Below are positions 31,401 to 40,600 of a stretch of 64,000 nt of DNA, piece by piece. Position 1 is the stretch's first letter; every line of letters begins with the position of its first letter. The notes beneath the pieces were generated by a model. It was not told where the DNA came from, searched no databases, and was given only the letters and a program-made list of their open reading frames with translations. This stretch comes from Tritrichomonas foetus (taxonomy: Eukaryota > Parabasalia > Tritrichomonadida > Tritrichomonadidae), in the NCBI GenBank assembly GCA_001839685.1, contig MLAK01001382.1, positions 15,727 through 79,726 on the forward strand. Direction: 5' to 3'. The position numbers and the translations under genes are program-made.

Positions 31401-33215
31401 AGAAGACATTGTTAGAATGGGATTTTTAACAGCACAAACCTGTAAAAATGATAAAATTGCATCTATTTCTTTTTCATATTCTTTTTTCGATAGGTTTATT
31501 GTAACATAACTCAAAAAGTTAGTTATCAACAGTTCACGTATAAAATTTATTTGATCTTCAAGTAAAAGTAAACTTCTAAATAAAGGCATTATTCTCATCA
31601 TATTTGAAAAAGGTCTTGATGTGATGTTTTTGAGTATATCTTGTCTGGATATTTGTGAAGTAGTGAAAAAATTTAAAAGAAAATTCAAAATACAATCAAG
31701 TAAATAATGATTTGTTTTTTCTATTGCTTTATTTCTATCAAAGATATCAAATGAAAGTAATTTATTTATTATTTTGTCATACGTTTCATTATAAGTTATT
31801 CTAGTATAAGGATATTTCGATAAAATGACAATCCATCCAATTTTTGAAATATCATCAAACAACGAAACAATTCCTTGCGTAAAGAAATCAAAATTTTTTA
31901 AATTGTCCATTACTTTTTTCCAACAATTTATCAAAATTTTATAATGATAATTCCTTTTCTTCTCTTTGCTTCTGATGATTGAAGTATGAAGTTCAACTAC
32001 ACGATGCGTATGAAAATATTCAGAAAATGTTTGAAAAATTAAAGTTTCTGGTTTTTCTTCATATTTACCTAAATTGGCAAAAATTTTATAAAATTGCATT
32101 TTTTTATTCGCCCAATTAATGAATGAAATAACACCACGGGCAAATAAAAAAGATGTTGACAATTCATCTGATTCAGCATATTTGATTAAAGTTATCGAAT
32201 CAATACCAAGTGTGAAAAGTTGGGAATCAGAACTTGAAACATCAATTTTTTCAAATTTTGTTAAAAAGGTGGAAATCATTAAATGTAATAAAGCTTTTAA
32301 TTGTACAGAAATATTTTTCATATCTGAATAACCAAGGATTTTAACAAACACTGAATAATATTGAATCATGTTATCTTCACATGATACATTTAATTTTATT
32401 GAAAAATTCGCTAAAAAACAATTTGTAATATATAAAATAAGATTATGTTTGTTCATTGCCATCAATTGATTAGTTGAAGAAACCATGATTTTTAACATAT
32501 CAAAAAAGAATTCAAGAATTGGTGATTCCTTGGGCATCAATAATACATGATTAATTGGACGAAATATTTCTGTTAAAGGTTCTAGACATATCATAAAATC
32601 CGAGAAAAATGGATTATTTAAAGTTGATAAATATAAAATAAAAAATCTCATCAAAGGCCATTCAGATAAAGATATACTATCACCTGTTTCTATATAAAAA
32701 CATTCATTTTTATCATTATTTATTTTTTCAATATTTATTTTATCATTATTTATTTTTTCATTATATATTTTATCATCATTTGTATTGTCATTTTGATCGG
32801 ATGTTTGATGAATAATTAATCTTGGCAATTTTAAAATGAAAACTATCAAACCTCGAAAAATGTATTCTTTAACAACTTTATCATCAGATGTACTCATTTC
32901 CAGCATGTGTTGATTTTGAGCCATCTGCGCCAAAATTGCTGTTCCAATAAGATTAAAATCAGAAACATGGAAAAGTTCGCGAAATATATCATTTATATTC
33001 ACTTTTTCACCTGAATTAATTTTAGAAAAACCATCAAGGAAATTTTGAATAGAAAGTGGTGAATAATCAATTGTTGATAAAAATTGATCAGTTGGCATTT
33101 CAATACGTTTGGAATTCGGAATAAATGGAGGCTTCATAAAATATTCGGCCCATAAAACATGATATTCACTGCCTCCATTTTCAAGAATTAGTTGTTTTAG
33201 TTTTTCTGTCTGCAT
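25428..33215 (-). CDS. Giant BEACH-domain WD40 protein (LYST/neurobeachin-like)
   Basis: This cytosolic scaffold of 2,595 residues belongs to a family that controls vesicle fission and fusion and lysosome or phagosome size. I start at the ATG at 33215, because the open frame extends upstream to a TTG only and an Inr lies 13 bases before this ATG. Domains in order: a long helical (armadillo/HEAT-like) region; a concanavalin-A-like lectin domain at about residues 920-1060 (S-N-E-W-S-I-A-M-V-V-L); more helical repeats; a PH-BEACH domain near 1850-1930; BEACH at about 1955-2240 (L-S-G-R-S-F-N-D, Q-Y-P-V-Y-P-W-V, L-P-K-W-A-K-N-P); and a C-terminal WD40 propeller from about 2335. A low-complexity N/D/K/I insert (about residues 145-172) comes from a DNA repeat. 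The domain order is typical of the family. Confidence 0.94.
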   Translation of the reverse strand: MQTEKLKQLILENGGSEYHVLWAEYFMKPPFIPNSKRIEMPTDQFLSTIDYSPLSIQNFLDGFSKINSGEKVNINDIFRELFHVSDFNLIGTAILAQMAQNQHMLEMSTSDDKVVKEYIFRGLIVFILKLPRLIIHQTSDQNDNTNDDKIYNEKINNDKINIEKINNDKNECFYIETGDSISLSEWPLMRFFILYLSTLNNPFFSDFMICLEPLTEIFRPINHVLLMPKESPILEFFFDMLKIMVSSTNQLMAMNKHNLILYITNCFLANFSIKLNVSCEDNMIQYYSVFVKILGYSDMKNISVQLKALLHLMISTFLTKFEKIDVSSSDSQLFTLGIDSITLIKYAESDELSTSFLFARGVISFINWANKKMQFYKIFANLGKYEEKPETLIFQTFSEYFHTHRVVELHTSIIRSKEKKRNYHYKILINCWKKVMDNLKNFDFFTQGIVSLFDDISKIGWIVILSKYPYTRITYNETYDKIINKLLSFDIFDRNKAIEKTNHYLLDCILNFLLNFFTTSQISRQDILKNITSRPFSNMMRIMPLFRSLLLLEDQINFIRELLITNFLSYVTINLSKKEYEKEIDAILSFLQVCAVKNPILTMSSFSFVPLFTESVMYPRYTKMIMKCFKIGLCLKDSFETVTSVSAQIAAILIQAIEEHTGLDVSLDFVMLLSQSIYHFPAKIIFELERQSIFDSISKLPTITKSKKCIMITILFFLKFFEIFPDYTYKFERKFIYEHLKRGFEETSVDSDILLLLFQLVMNRSGSLEENSSQTIQNKPALRFLLDVVNKCSDNDIKIKTLEFFHHHCIKNAVNCYICFQSGILDFALDNIENDLTRNMGLDLYKTVAQLFYSSRDLRHAASTAKKNNLNCQYLIDKLDNMLQDKNSDNVTSFFHFSGQLNEKIHAILEYNNVSNNNFVFSNEWSIAMVVLIGEKRKQEFISIISNSIHLHFFFEGSNLCIERDNNKRMKFNFKFLPFIWYSIALTFNGRIVSLYVNKKPAGELDMAKKLTFIGNCEVIFGKGFIGEIGETFFFDTIKLNDIYHGNRNEGKALLKFLPRNVDNQVLIDTGATKCFIECAYVPFCTTFKECIISPTTFPLFLQLFNLIDNSTLFHLLLHFIQQLFILSPENEIFFINTGGFQLFVGLMKNHDVFNEESCDYLLNVYKSMSSKALKMQMVESIWLNFEFLFKLNANFLNKFFNETLLKAYNDNIDYFHGNFLNSDYVIGSICSKTQYQKVIFEIFYKISENLDSTIILFKLFLQYQFSTDSELKINILLFYLKIIENDLDQLIKMLPVFGYYEKFYHSLYSKCQDEQNISLEFILKLIGLEEKNAFTTSTLLKAVSYMSNDQNLATKLLENMNNNKYPELIFLLCTCVPFSNEKEKINTELQKRIMSNPSQFKYFYMCPYSSLYIFIYCFNQIEYWDTFTPFFVENPEILFAVFYIISSYSIYKEVKMFEIEKHILINAMRYARKKSSKSLFDIALLAVKFLCFESECNKNQKSRNNFLKEEEKTETNSLFDEITNFITWLSNSNSDKSIHFVVKFKKDYTFIYLLYQILSDISFDDQNSMVEITSNASYPIFSLICILISYIIENSEGLIDKNSAYDFFMKAQNQKTPEQINQIYFSLGKANLIEDKFNERYPNAMKDDSLYKDFLILIENETMQYMIDYKIMFKDFLNNLSSMIKIDSESKINIKSFEMFSKNYIDKKDFFENYFNSLSQSFLREMNGNSFELKWKISNEIDSFGYRCYMSNNKFFDDHQKASIMRDIGVNKDTEVCPQHEKVIIAFKRILDQTTQQETIKNASGVALLITLTGRYDAIFSFDEESVVFGGRMTYDGLGIEINQSNLSSVPNKFVHIKFDDVKFIFNRHFLHLDTACEIFVKNRKSYLLNFPTVEQRTSFYSQFKCKDTFLRTKKGSKDFHFFYELRKASNGIFQNLPSHELFSKIKIAQAWQKRQLTNYQYIYYLNMLSGRSFNDISQYPVYPWVISQYNSDSLDFSDPNIYRDLSIPMAAYTQERLKACVSSMNDAFESYEKCMFRVFYSNPGMVIGYLIRCEPFTTLHIKLQSGKFDFADRLFQGIEYSFNSASSSVGDYSELLPEFYTNHHFLVNENNFDLGCMQNKVRVNNVILPKWAKNPKNFIEMNKYALESEYVRMHLNEWIDLIFGIYQKSIEKNNLFHLYSYSDCIHNPSIIEAGVVPLAQHHAANFGCSPEKLLIKENHPTCAITIMKNISASYSKNLLVLNSANLNNLVQNLPVGNLVFFSKTYFLTENGKFGKIGVNQNTINIGYDFEKIITKISHKVFIESSKVLVFVQPNGSYSTALPMIPNSNSHIRVMMHKSSLISCICSIDDEFLVTGGSDCCINIWNRSFELFVSIPILSHKLVAVSGNNQLDRIVTIDESHQIYVVSLRKKKVLYSFNLYHVIKNPNKTESKIDNSDLESSDQGNSNLTKYDQEKRNNENADQEKFNQETELIIARAVRHGILLLNNGLIVVSSENGDENEAKIDIFDITGQTIMEKTITIKGEIVKMFPVNRKNECLVIVSMTTKHFYIINCTTFENVRKWNELISPDFICIADNHEDLLAANGNRILRVYEI
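32697..32790. repeat. In-gene AT repeat coding Asn/Asp/Lys/Ile
   Basis: Units of about 12-18 bases (TTATCATTATTTATTTTTTCA-like) are repeated in frame in the BEACH gene, giving N-D-K-I-N-x-E-K-I-N runs. It is probably variable in length among strains. Confidence 0.7.
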
Positions 33216-33224
33216 CGATTTTTT

Positions 33225-33230
33225 GAATGA
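33225..33230 (-). promoter_or_regulatory. TCATTC initiator of the BEACH gene
   Basis: The minus strand reads TCATTC with A(+1) 13 bases before the ATG at 33215. This decides that ATG over the upstream TTG codon. Confidence 0.5.
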
Positions 33231-33783
33231 ATTGAATAACGACAAACAAATTCAATCGAAATGAGATCTACATGAAAATAGAAATATCTACTCAAATTTT
33301 AAATTTTTGATCTTTATTTCGTTAAAAAACATTTTAAATATTACTTGATATACAAAAAATAACAGATATACTCAAATAATACAATAAAATGATTATCCAT
33401 TTCGAGATAATTTTAAAATTATGTAACATCCTTTATTCATTCATTTTAATTACCATAGAAAATACTTAATGTGAATTTTCATAACATAAATTCAATTTTA
33501 TTTATCTGATTGAGAATTCAAATTAATTATTTGATTCATTAATGAAGAAATTTGATCAACGAAATGAGAATTAAATGAAGATGGGGATTTCAACCATTAA
33601 AGATTCCATCTTTATTTAATTAATCAACCATTAAAGATTCTATCTTTATTTAATTAATCAACAATAATTGTTGAACAATTAAAGATTCCATAAAAATAAA
33701 CAAATAATTATTTTACCAATAATGAATTTAATTTTTCTGTTTAGAGAATCTCGATTTAAAATTCTTTAAATTTAATATAGCAC
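33231..33783. other. Intergenic with direct repeats
   Basis: This AT-rich gap contains the 34-bp tandem repeat at 33591-33698. No gene is seen. Confidence 0.55.
33591..33698. repeat. 34-bp direct repeat, two full copies and one partial
   Basis: Units starting CAACCATTAAAGATTC occur at 33591-33624 and 33625-33658 with a single base difference (C/T). A degenerate third copy follows from 33659 (A-A-T-T-A-A-A-G-A-T-T-C-C). It lies about 85 bases downstream of the stop codon of the next minus-strand gene. Confidence 0.8.
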
Positions 33784-34464
33784 TTAGTTTGCTCCACCAG
33801 CTGGTGCAGCACCACCTTCGCCGCCGCCTTCACCGCCTTGTTGTTGTGGTGGTGCGAAGTTTGGACGTCCCATGAACTGCATGATAAGCATTGGAAGCAT
33901 CGGCATCAACATTTGCATCATCGAAGTCTGCTGGACTGGGACTGGCTTCTGGAGGCGATACAAAGTGACTGTTTTAGCAGATGGATCATATACTGTAAGT
34001 TCGGCTTCGTGGGTAGAAAGGGTAACTAATGAGTAAATGTTTCCGTCGGCGAATTTTCCTGATGCGTAAAACATTTGATCGACATCTTGTTTGGTTTCGA
34101 AAGAGAGCAAATCTTCGAAAGCTTCTGTATCTGGAGAGGCCAATGAAACTGTGTATTTGTTATTGACGCGTTCAGCTTTTTGTTCATTTTCGGATTCTTC
34201 TTGTTCTTCGATTTCTGGTTGGGAAATTTTGATTGATGTGATTGGGGTCATAACACCGTCTTCATTTTCACCCATAAGTTGACCAACAATATCATTTGCG
34301 TTTTCTGTAGAGGTTTCGAAATTGATTTCATTAGAAGAAATTGATTCGGTATCTTCAGAACCGTCTGGTTTAAGAATGACTGATGTTACATTCCAGTTGC
34401 CGACAAGAATTTCAGTGAATTTTGCTTCGGCGCAGAGCCCAAGAACACATAAGAGTGCAAGCAT
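33784..34464 (-). CDS. Small secretory-pathway membrane protein, unknown function
   Basis: This 226-residue protein has a signal peptide (M-L-A-L-L-C-V-L-G-L-C-A-E-A). A luminal beta-rich domain follows, starting with a G-N-W motif (residues 22-24) reminiscent of lipocalins, then an acidic stretch at about 83-97. A Met-rich hydrophobic segment at about 182-198 (M-Q-M-L-M-P-M-L-P-M-L-I-M) could span the membrane or bind hydrophobic chains. It ends in a short Gly/Gln/Ala-rich tail. Base composition and codon choice are less AT-rich than the flanks, suggesting strong expression. I do not recognise the family. The lipocalin likeness is weak, and an ER chaperone-like or membrane-complex role is only a guess. 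Confidence 0.82.
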   Translation of the reverse strand: MLALLCVLGLCAEAKFTEILVGNWNVTSVILKPDGSEDTESISSNEINFETSTENANDIVGQLMGENEDGVMTPITSIKISQPEIEEQEESENEQKAERVNNKYTVSLASPDTEAFEDLLSFETKQDVDQMFYASGKFADGNIYSLVTLSTHEAELTVYDPSAKTVTLYRLQKPVPVQQTSMMQMLMPMLPMLIMQFMGRPNFAPPQQQGGEGGGEGGAAPAGGAN

Positions 34465-35019
34465 AATACGACCAAATGATGGTGTTGTAGACTATTCAAA
34501 ATTGTAATAATTTCAAATCAAATTTTTCAAACTTTTTGATCGAAATAGGATATCAGATCTAACTTTTTGATTATATATGGATCGTCGCAACAATTTGTTT
34601 GAGTTTTGTTCATTATCGTTACTTAGAATCCAAGAAGTGATTCAATCCAAAATAATTGATCGGATTTAATGTCATGAAACTTAGATTCAGCCAGAAGCTT
34701 CCAAATAGCTATTAAAACATGGACAAAGAAGTAGGGTTTGGTTGACGATAAACTTATTTTGAATCTAAATGATTTAATTCATTTCATAAAGTTAGGCATT
34801 GTTGAATCCTAGGAACAATCTCAGGTGAATAATATGAATGAATCTTTGAATCAAGAAGTTTTAATTGTTAACAAAGATTAATTATAACACAGATTAGTTC
34901 AAAACATAACCTAGGCATGATGGATTTTGAAAGAAATCACAAAAAAACATATTTCTAGAAAAATTATGACAAAAAATAACATTTTGATGAACGTGTAGAG
35001 ACATGAAAACAAAGATTTA
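34465..35019. other. Intergenic; promoter of the small membrane protein
   Basis: AT-rich gap. An Inr-like TCATTT on minus at 34474-34479 has A(+1) 13 bases before the ATG at 34464. I see nothing else. Confidence 0.5.
34474..34479 (-). promoter_or_regulatory. TCATTT initiator
   Basis: It matches T-C-A-Y-W on the minus strand, 13 bases before the ATG at 34464. Confidence 0.45.
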
Positions 35020-36558
35020 CTAACATTTAGAATAATGACTCAGCGAGTTCAGCATGACTCGTGAGATCTCGGCAATTTCAGTGTTATTATTTTCTACTAA
35101 ATCATTTAGCATTTTGACTATATCAGCATCAAATAACATTTGAATAAACAATTCAAGTTTATCTGGCTGTAAATTATGAGAAAGCTTCATTAATGAGTTG
35201 ATGCATCTCCATATTACAGATGTTACGCTGCATCCCAGCATTTCGACGAGAATTTCAATAATGTCAACATTCACAAAAGCAGGCACAACAGAAGAATCAG
35301 TATATAGAATTAGTGTTGATAGAAAAACAGCTCCTTCTCTTTTCACCAAGTATGAACTCATTGATGTGATTTCAACAATAGCATTAATTAAATCATCTGT
35401 AAGCATTGGCAAAACATCTTTCGTCATTGCTTCAAGAAGGTTTGATAGATCCCATAAAACATCAGCAACATATTCTGTGCGTAAATAGCCGATCAAAAGT
35501 TGGAAAAGGCCGCATTCAAGCATCATATGAACATCTGATGGATTTCCAATGCAGAGATTTCCAACAATTTTTATTGCAGCACCAGCAAATGATGGAATTT
35601 TCAGATAATTAACGACATTGACATACAGCCCGATTTGGTTCATTTTCATAACAAGTGATGGACTTTTTTCCATCATTGAATTCAAGGAAAGTAATATAGA
35701 GTTAACGGCGCCTTCAGAAGTGAGTTTCAGGAGGGATCCAATCTGATCAAGATAATAATCGAGTGTGTCACAATTGATGTCGCTTTCACCATCAGAAAAT
35801 ATTTTCTCTATCGTTGCACAGGCTGCGTCTGTTAATGGCTTGTCTTCTTCGTGCGAATGGGCTAATTGAATAATCGAATCCAATATTCCAAGTGATAAAA
35901 CTGAATCGCGAGCGTATGAAGATGATATCGAAACAATTGCGACCAATGCCAACGACGAATAAATGATCGGTTTGTATTCACTTTCGAAAAAACAATAGAT
36001 ATTCATGAGAAGTCCCTCGTCGATAAAACTTCTCCGTAAATCTTCATTGCAGATTGGAAAAATCGAAGAAATCGCATCAATTAAGAGCCTCATTTCGCTT
36101 TCGTTGATTCCACATGTGAAGCAATTCACAAACGGGATTGCAATTGACGGATCTTGGAAAAGTTTCTGTAGAAGCTGAGGCGAAGTTGATGATACGTTCA
36201 CAATTTGAGTGCATAAATCGGAAATTCTTTGGAGGCTTCCACTTTCCAATATTTCGGCTATAGTTTCGATTGTGAGATTGATTCCTTGCAGTTCGTCAAG
36301 AAAACTTGCTCTTCGATGAGCCTTTCCAGCTGAATTAAGCGAATTAACTCCCAAAATATTAGTTATTGCAGTTCGACTATTTCTTCTGAGGGTGAGTGTT
36401 CGGGCGTTCCTTTCTTTCAGACATTGTTCACGGTAATTGGAAAGATCAGCTCCAGACTTTTTTAATGAATCAGGCTGATCATCTGCGAAAAAAGGACTAA
36501 TCATCATCATTTTTGGGGTTTTTGCGTTCGACTTTTTCAAAGAAAACAAAAAAAACAT
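35020..36558 (-). CDS. Armadillo-repeat protein, importin-alpha-like
   Basis: This 512-residue solenoid has about nine armadillo-type helical repeats (from about residue 85 to the end, for example A-A-C-A-T-I-E-K-I-F-S-D-G and A-A-I-K-I-V-G-N-L-C-I-G-N). A basic N-terminal stretch N-Y-R-E-Q-C-L-K-E-R-N-A-R-T-L-T-L-R-R resembles a reduced importin-beta-binding region. That order fits importin alpha, the adaptor that carries nuclear-localisation-signal cargo. However, the IBB is weak and the usual W/N ladder is sparse (one V-L-W-D-L-S-N), so it is a divergent member or another ARM protein. I start at the first ATG (36556-36558); the frame upstream begins at TTG. A second candidate start is the M-M-M at residues 17-19. 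Confidence 0.82.
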   Translation of the reverse strand: MFFLFSLKKSNAKTPKMMMISPFFADDQPDSLKKSGADLSNYREQCLKERNARTLTLRRNSRTAITNILGVNSLNSAGKAHRRASFLDELQGINLTIETIAEILESGSLQRISDLCTQIVNVSSTSPQLLQKLFQDPSIAIPFVNCFTCGINESEMRLLIDAISSIFPICNEDLRRSFIDEGLLMNIYCFFESEYKPIIYSSLALVAIVSISSSYARDSVLSLGILDSIIQLAHSHEEDKPLTDAACATIEKIFSDGESDINCDTLDYYLDQIGSLLKLTSEGAVNSILLSLNSMMEKSPSLVMKMNQIGLYVNVVNYLKIPSFAGAAIKIVGNLCIGNPSDVHMMLECGLFQLLIGYLRTEYVADVLWDLSNLLEAMTKDVLPMLTDDLINAIVEITSMSSYLVKREGAVFLSTLILYTDSSVVPAFVNVDIIEILVEMLGCSVTSVIWRCINSLMKLSHNLQPDKLELFIQMLFDADIVKMLNDLVENNNTEIAEISRVMLNSLSHYSKC

Positions 36559-37633
36559 ATCATTCAATTTTTATGTATTATTGAATAATTTCTGGCTTTT
36601 TGTATGATCATTTTGCGATGAACTAAATTTAATAGCAACGATATGGAATTCACTGATCGCAGAATTTTTTTTCTGTTAATATTTGTGAAATAGATTTCCT
36701 TTCTCCAAAAACATGTTATTTGCAAATTATTGATAAATCTCCGAGAATTAAAAAAAATATCATTTTAAGTTCCGGCTCTCTAAATAGTTTGTTAACAAAC
36801 ACAATTTGTGTAAATTTGAATTCCTGATCATTGAAATTATTGAATTGAAAATTTTAAAGGCGAAATTAGTTTTCTTATTTATCTCAATAGTGAAATCATA
36901 TTTTCCGAATCAAAAATCCTTGATACTTGTAAATTATAATTATAATTATTATCAATAAGATAAAAGTCTAGTAAAATTCGAAAACAATTGCGAAATAAAG
37001 AATTTTTTACATTTTTTTTTCATTAATTTCAATCAAAGAATTATTCAATTTCATCAAACACAATTTGACTCTCAATTATTACGTTGGTTTTGAGTAATAG
37101 AAAGCCCAATCGTTCCCAATATATATTTTTAATATTATTCAGTGGGTAAAAACCCACTTTTGGTAAGATTCACTATAACATTCAAAAAGTGGAACAATTG
37201 AATGAATTGTCAAAACAAGATTGACAAAATATATAGAAGCTTTCGCATTTGAGCACTTCCCAATTTATAGACTAAATTAATGGAACTCGTTATAAGAAAA
37301 CAAAAAATAATAAAATAAACCATTATTGCACAAGAAGATGATATCATTTTCGAATTCGAAATAAGTTTTCGCATTCCATTAATATTTTGAATTTAAGCAG
37401 ATATTTAATACATATGATTAACTCTCCTCTTAATAAATGAAACTTCTCTTTTCAGAAATTATTGATTCGAGTGAATTTAATCAATACATATAAATCATGA
37501 ATTTTCAGGTAAAAAATATTCTCCACATAAATATTTTATGTACACTACTATTTACTAAATACAATCTAAAAACATTTTTTTGGATCTTCTCAAATTCAAT
37601 CATTAATCAAAATCAATCATTAATCAATCATTA
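36559..37633. other. Intergenic with short hairpins
   Basis: About 1.1 kb of AT-rich DNA between the ARM gene and the 3' end of the HYDIN-like gene. It carries a perfect short hairpin at 37141-37158 and a further 8-bp inverted pair (CCACTTTT/AAAAGTGG) just to its right. No gene seen. Confidence 0.5.
37141..37158. repeat. Perfect 7-bp stem, 4-nt loop hairpin
   Basis: AGTGGGT-AAAA-ACCCACT forms a GC-containing stem with an A4 loop in otherwise AT-rich spacer. No neighbouring RNA gene was recognised. Confidence 0.6.
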
Positions 37634-40600
37634 TTAATGTGGCATAATCCTTCCGACAATTAAAAGAGGAATATGAACACCATATTCAGGTATTTTAAAT
37701 TCCCATAATGATTCAATTGTTTTCACACTTCCTGGAACATATGAAAATGTGGCAATGTGCCTTTTTCCAGACGAAATCATTGTTCGTGGTGTTTCACAAT
37801 TAATTGGCTCACAAAGTGCAGTATTTTTTAGTTGTAAAGTATGCGTGTTACAAAAGTCACTTTTTCTTTCCCATAATATTTCGTAAGGTGTTTCAGTAGT
37901 ATTAATAATCTCGAATTTCTTTGTTGTTTTCTGTCCAATTCCTTTTGAAAAGAGTTCAATCACTTTGACTCCTTCAGGAAGAGTTTCTGTGTAATCAGGA
38001 TGCCTTCTTCCTGCAGATAAATAGTCAGATGTTTCAAGATTGAAGTGACAAATTGGTCTTCTTGAGATTCCAGTTACGTAAATTTCAGGTCTTGGCATTG
38101 CTGAAAGATAAGGAATATCACAAACCAAATGTGAAGTAAAATCATCTACTTCTTCAGGTGAAAACATAACTTTAAAGGTTGTTGATTCACCTGGTTCGAT
38201 ATATCCTGAACAAGGAGCAACAGAAAATGGTGATTTATGAGATGATGCATAATTTGTGTGCATTGAACCAAAAACTGAAGTATCCCATGTATAATCAAAT
38301 CGAATTTGACAAGTGTTTTTAATTGTTACCGTGGAAATTCGAGTCTCAAACATCATTGTGGGTGCAAACTCAATTTCATTTGCGTCAATTTCATATTTAA
38401 TATGATCAGAAATTGCATCAATTCTTAATATAAGATCTTTTAATTTTCCAGGGATGACTTCAAAAAGTGGTTCTGGCTTAATTTCGACAACTTTAATCAA
38501 ATCAAATTCAGGTCCTTTTGCTGATTGGAAAACAACTGATGTTTCAGTTAAATCAATTTCAGGAAGAGGTGGATTTTTAGTTGAGTTTGTTCGATTTCGA
38601 GTAGTGATGCTATTAATATTAGAATTGGTGTTACTAGAAAGTGTAGCTGTTGATGTTTTATTCCTTGATCGTGTTTCACTTGGTGCAGATGGTTGGGCAA
38701 GTGATGGAATCAGCATATTTCTTTGCATAAATGAAACAATTTGCATTGAATCATCCCAATCAGGAACATCATTATCATTATCACTGCTATTAGATCCACT
38801 ATTGGATTTATTAGCAAGGTTACTATTTTTATTATTTGTATTACTATTTTTCATTGATGTATATTCAATTTTAGACCATTGACAAGAAGCTTTAAATGAA
38901 TCAAGTTTGATTGGTTTTTCGGTGAGAAATGATGTTGTTATTTCTTTTCTTGTATGACTTCTTAAATGTCCAATTCTTGGAGAAAATGTGAAATCATTTG
39001 TATTAAACCAAGCAAATCGAATATCATTCGAAGAAACGTTATGCATCATGAAAGAAACTTGTTGTCTTTGCCCAACAACATTATCTTTGAATATAATATC
39101 AGTGTCATCACTTCCTGAGTTTCCTTCAAAAATTACATCCTCACTAAAGCCTTCACCAATGTATGTTAACGAAATTGCAGCTGAACTGTTATCTTTAACA
39201 TCAATTGTAATATGAAATTGGCCTTTTTTAAGAGCTTGAGGTGCATAATTAACATTTAATGCTTGTTTATGGCCAGGTGAAAGAACAAATTCTTCATTTT
39301 CACATCCAGGAAGAGACATCTCAAAATCATTTTCAACGGTATTTTTACCTGATGATTTTACAGTTACATAAGCAGGAATCAAACCATCATTTAATATATA
39401 AATACTTTTTTCTTTCTTTAAACCAACAAGAGTTCGTCCAAAGTTTACAATTGTTGATCGAGATCTTGTCATTTCACTTTGCGGATATAAAGTCACGGAA
39501 GGTAATGCTCCAGCTCCTTCTAAGCCAAATTTTAAGGTTTTAGTTTTTGGATCTGTACCCCCACGAACGATGGCTTCAAAAGTACCACTGAATTTTCCTG
39601 ATGATGTTGGGCAGAATCTTAATTTCAAAGGGTAATCCGAATTAGGTTCAATAGACACGCTTTTTTCACTGATCTCAAATGGAAAGTGCGAAGAATTTCC
39701 TTTTTCCCGTGATTTTATTGTAATATCAGCTGAACAAGATATAGGAAACGGATTAACTAAAATTACATCAATAACAGTTTCTTCTTTCAAAACTAGAGGC
39801 ATAAAATGAAAAACTTGTTCATCTTCAAGAAAAGCAGTCATTTCAATTTTCGCTATATCATATCTCAAACATAAATGTTGATTTGGGAATATTTTTTCAA
39901 AGTCATTATTCATTATTCCAGGAACTATACAATTTGCAGAAAGTAAAATTGGGACACCTTCATTATTTTCATTCACTTCAGTAACCAAGGCCGTTATTGG
40001 ATTAGCATTAATTGGTGGCGCATCACTAATTTTAGCAATAATGTTATTTTCAAAATCTCCATCAGTTGATGAATTAAAAGCAATAGGAATAACTACGCTA
40101 GAATTTGGTTGAATTGTACCAGCAGATACGGTTACAGTAAAATGACCAATAGAAAACTCTTTCCCATTAGATTTCTTTTGTTTCCTTTGCATTTGAGATA
40201 CTTGCTGTTGATTTTTCTTATTTCCTTTTCCACGTAAAAATCCACGTCTTCCAGTGTCAGGTGGAGCAACTTCAATTTTGGGAATTAGTTCAAAATCAAA
40301 TGGAAAAACGCCATTATTAAAAATGGTCAATTCTTTTGTAATTGTAGTATTTAATGATGTTGCTCCAAACGACACCAAACAATTTTCAGGTTCAAATGAA
40401 AATTTACTATAAAGAGATTCAAATGATACAGGAATTGGAATTGAAGCAGTTTCTTCATTACTAACAGAATCAAAAATATGTAAATTAAGACCTTTTGCGT
40501 TTGATAATTTTTGTGTTTGTATACTTTTCAGACTAAATGTAATATTAATTCCTTTATCACCAGGAGGTATTGTTCCTGAAGGAAGATCAATTGAAATTAA

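Noticed and set aside
33216..33245. Ten-codon upstream extension of the BEACH gene
   Set aside because: It begins with TTG, not ATG, and the Inr-like motif is inside it.
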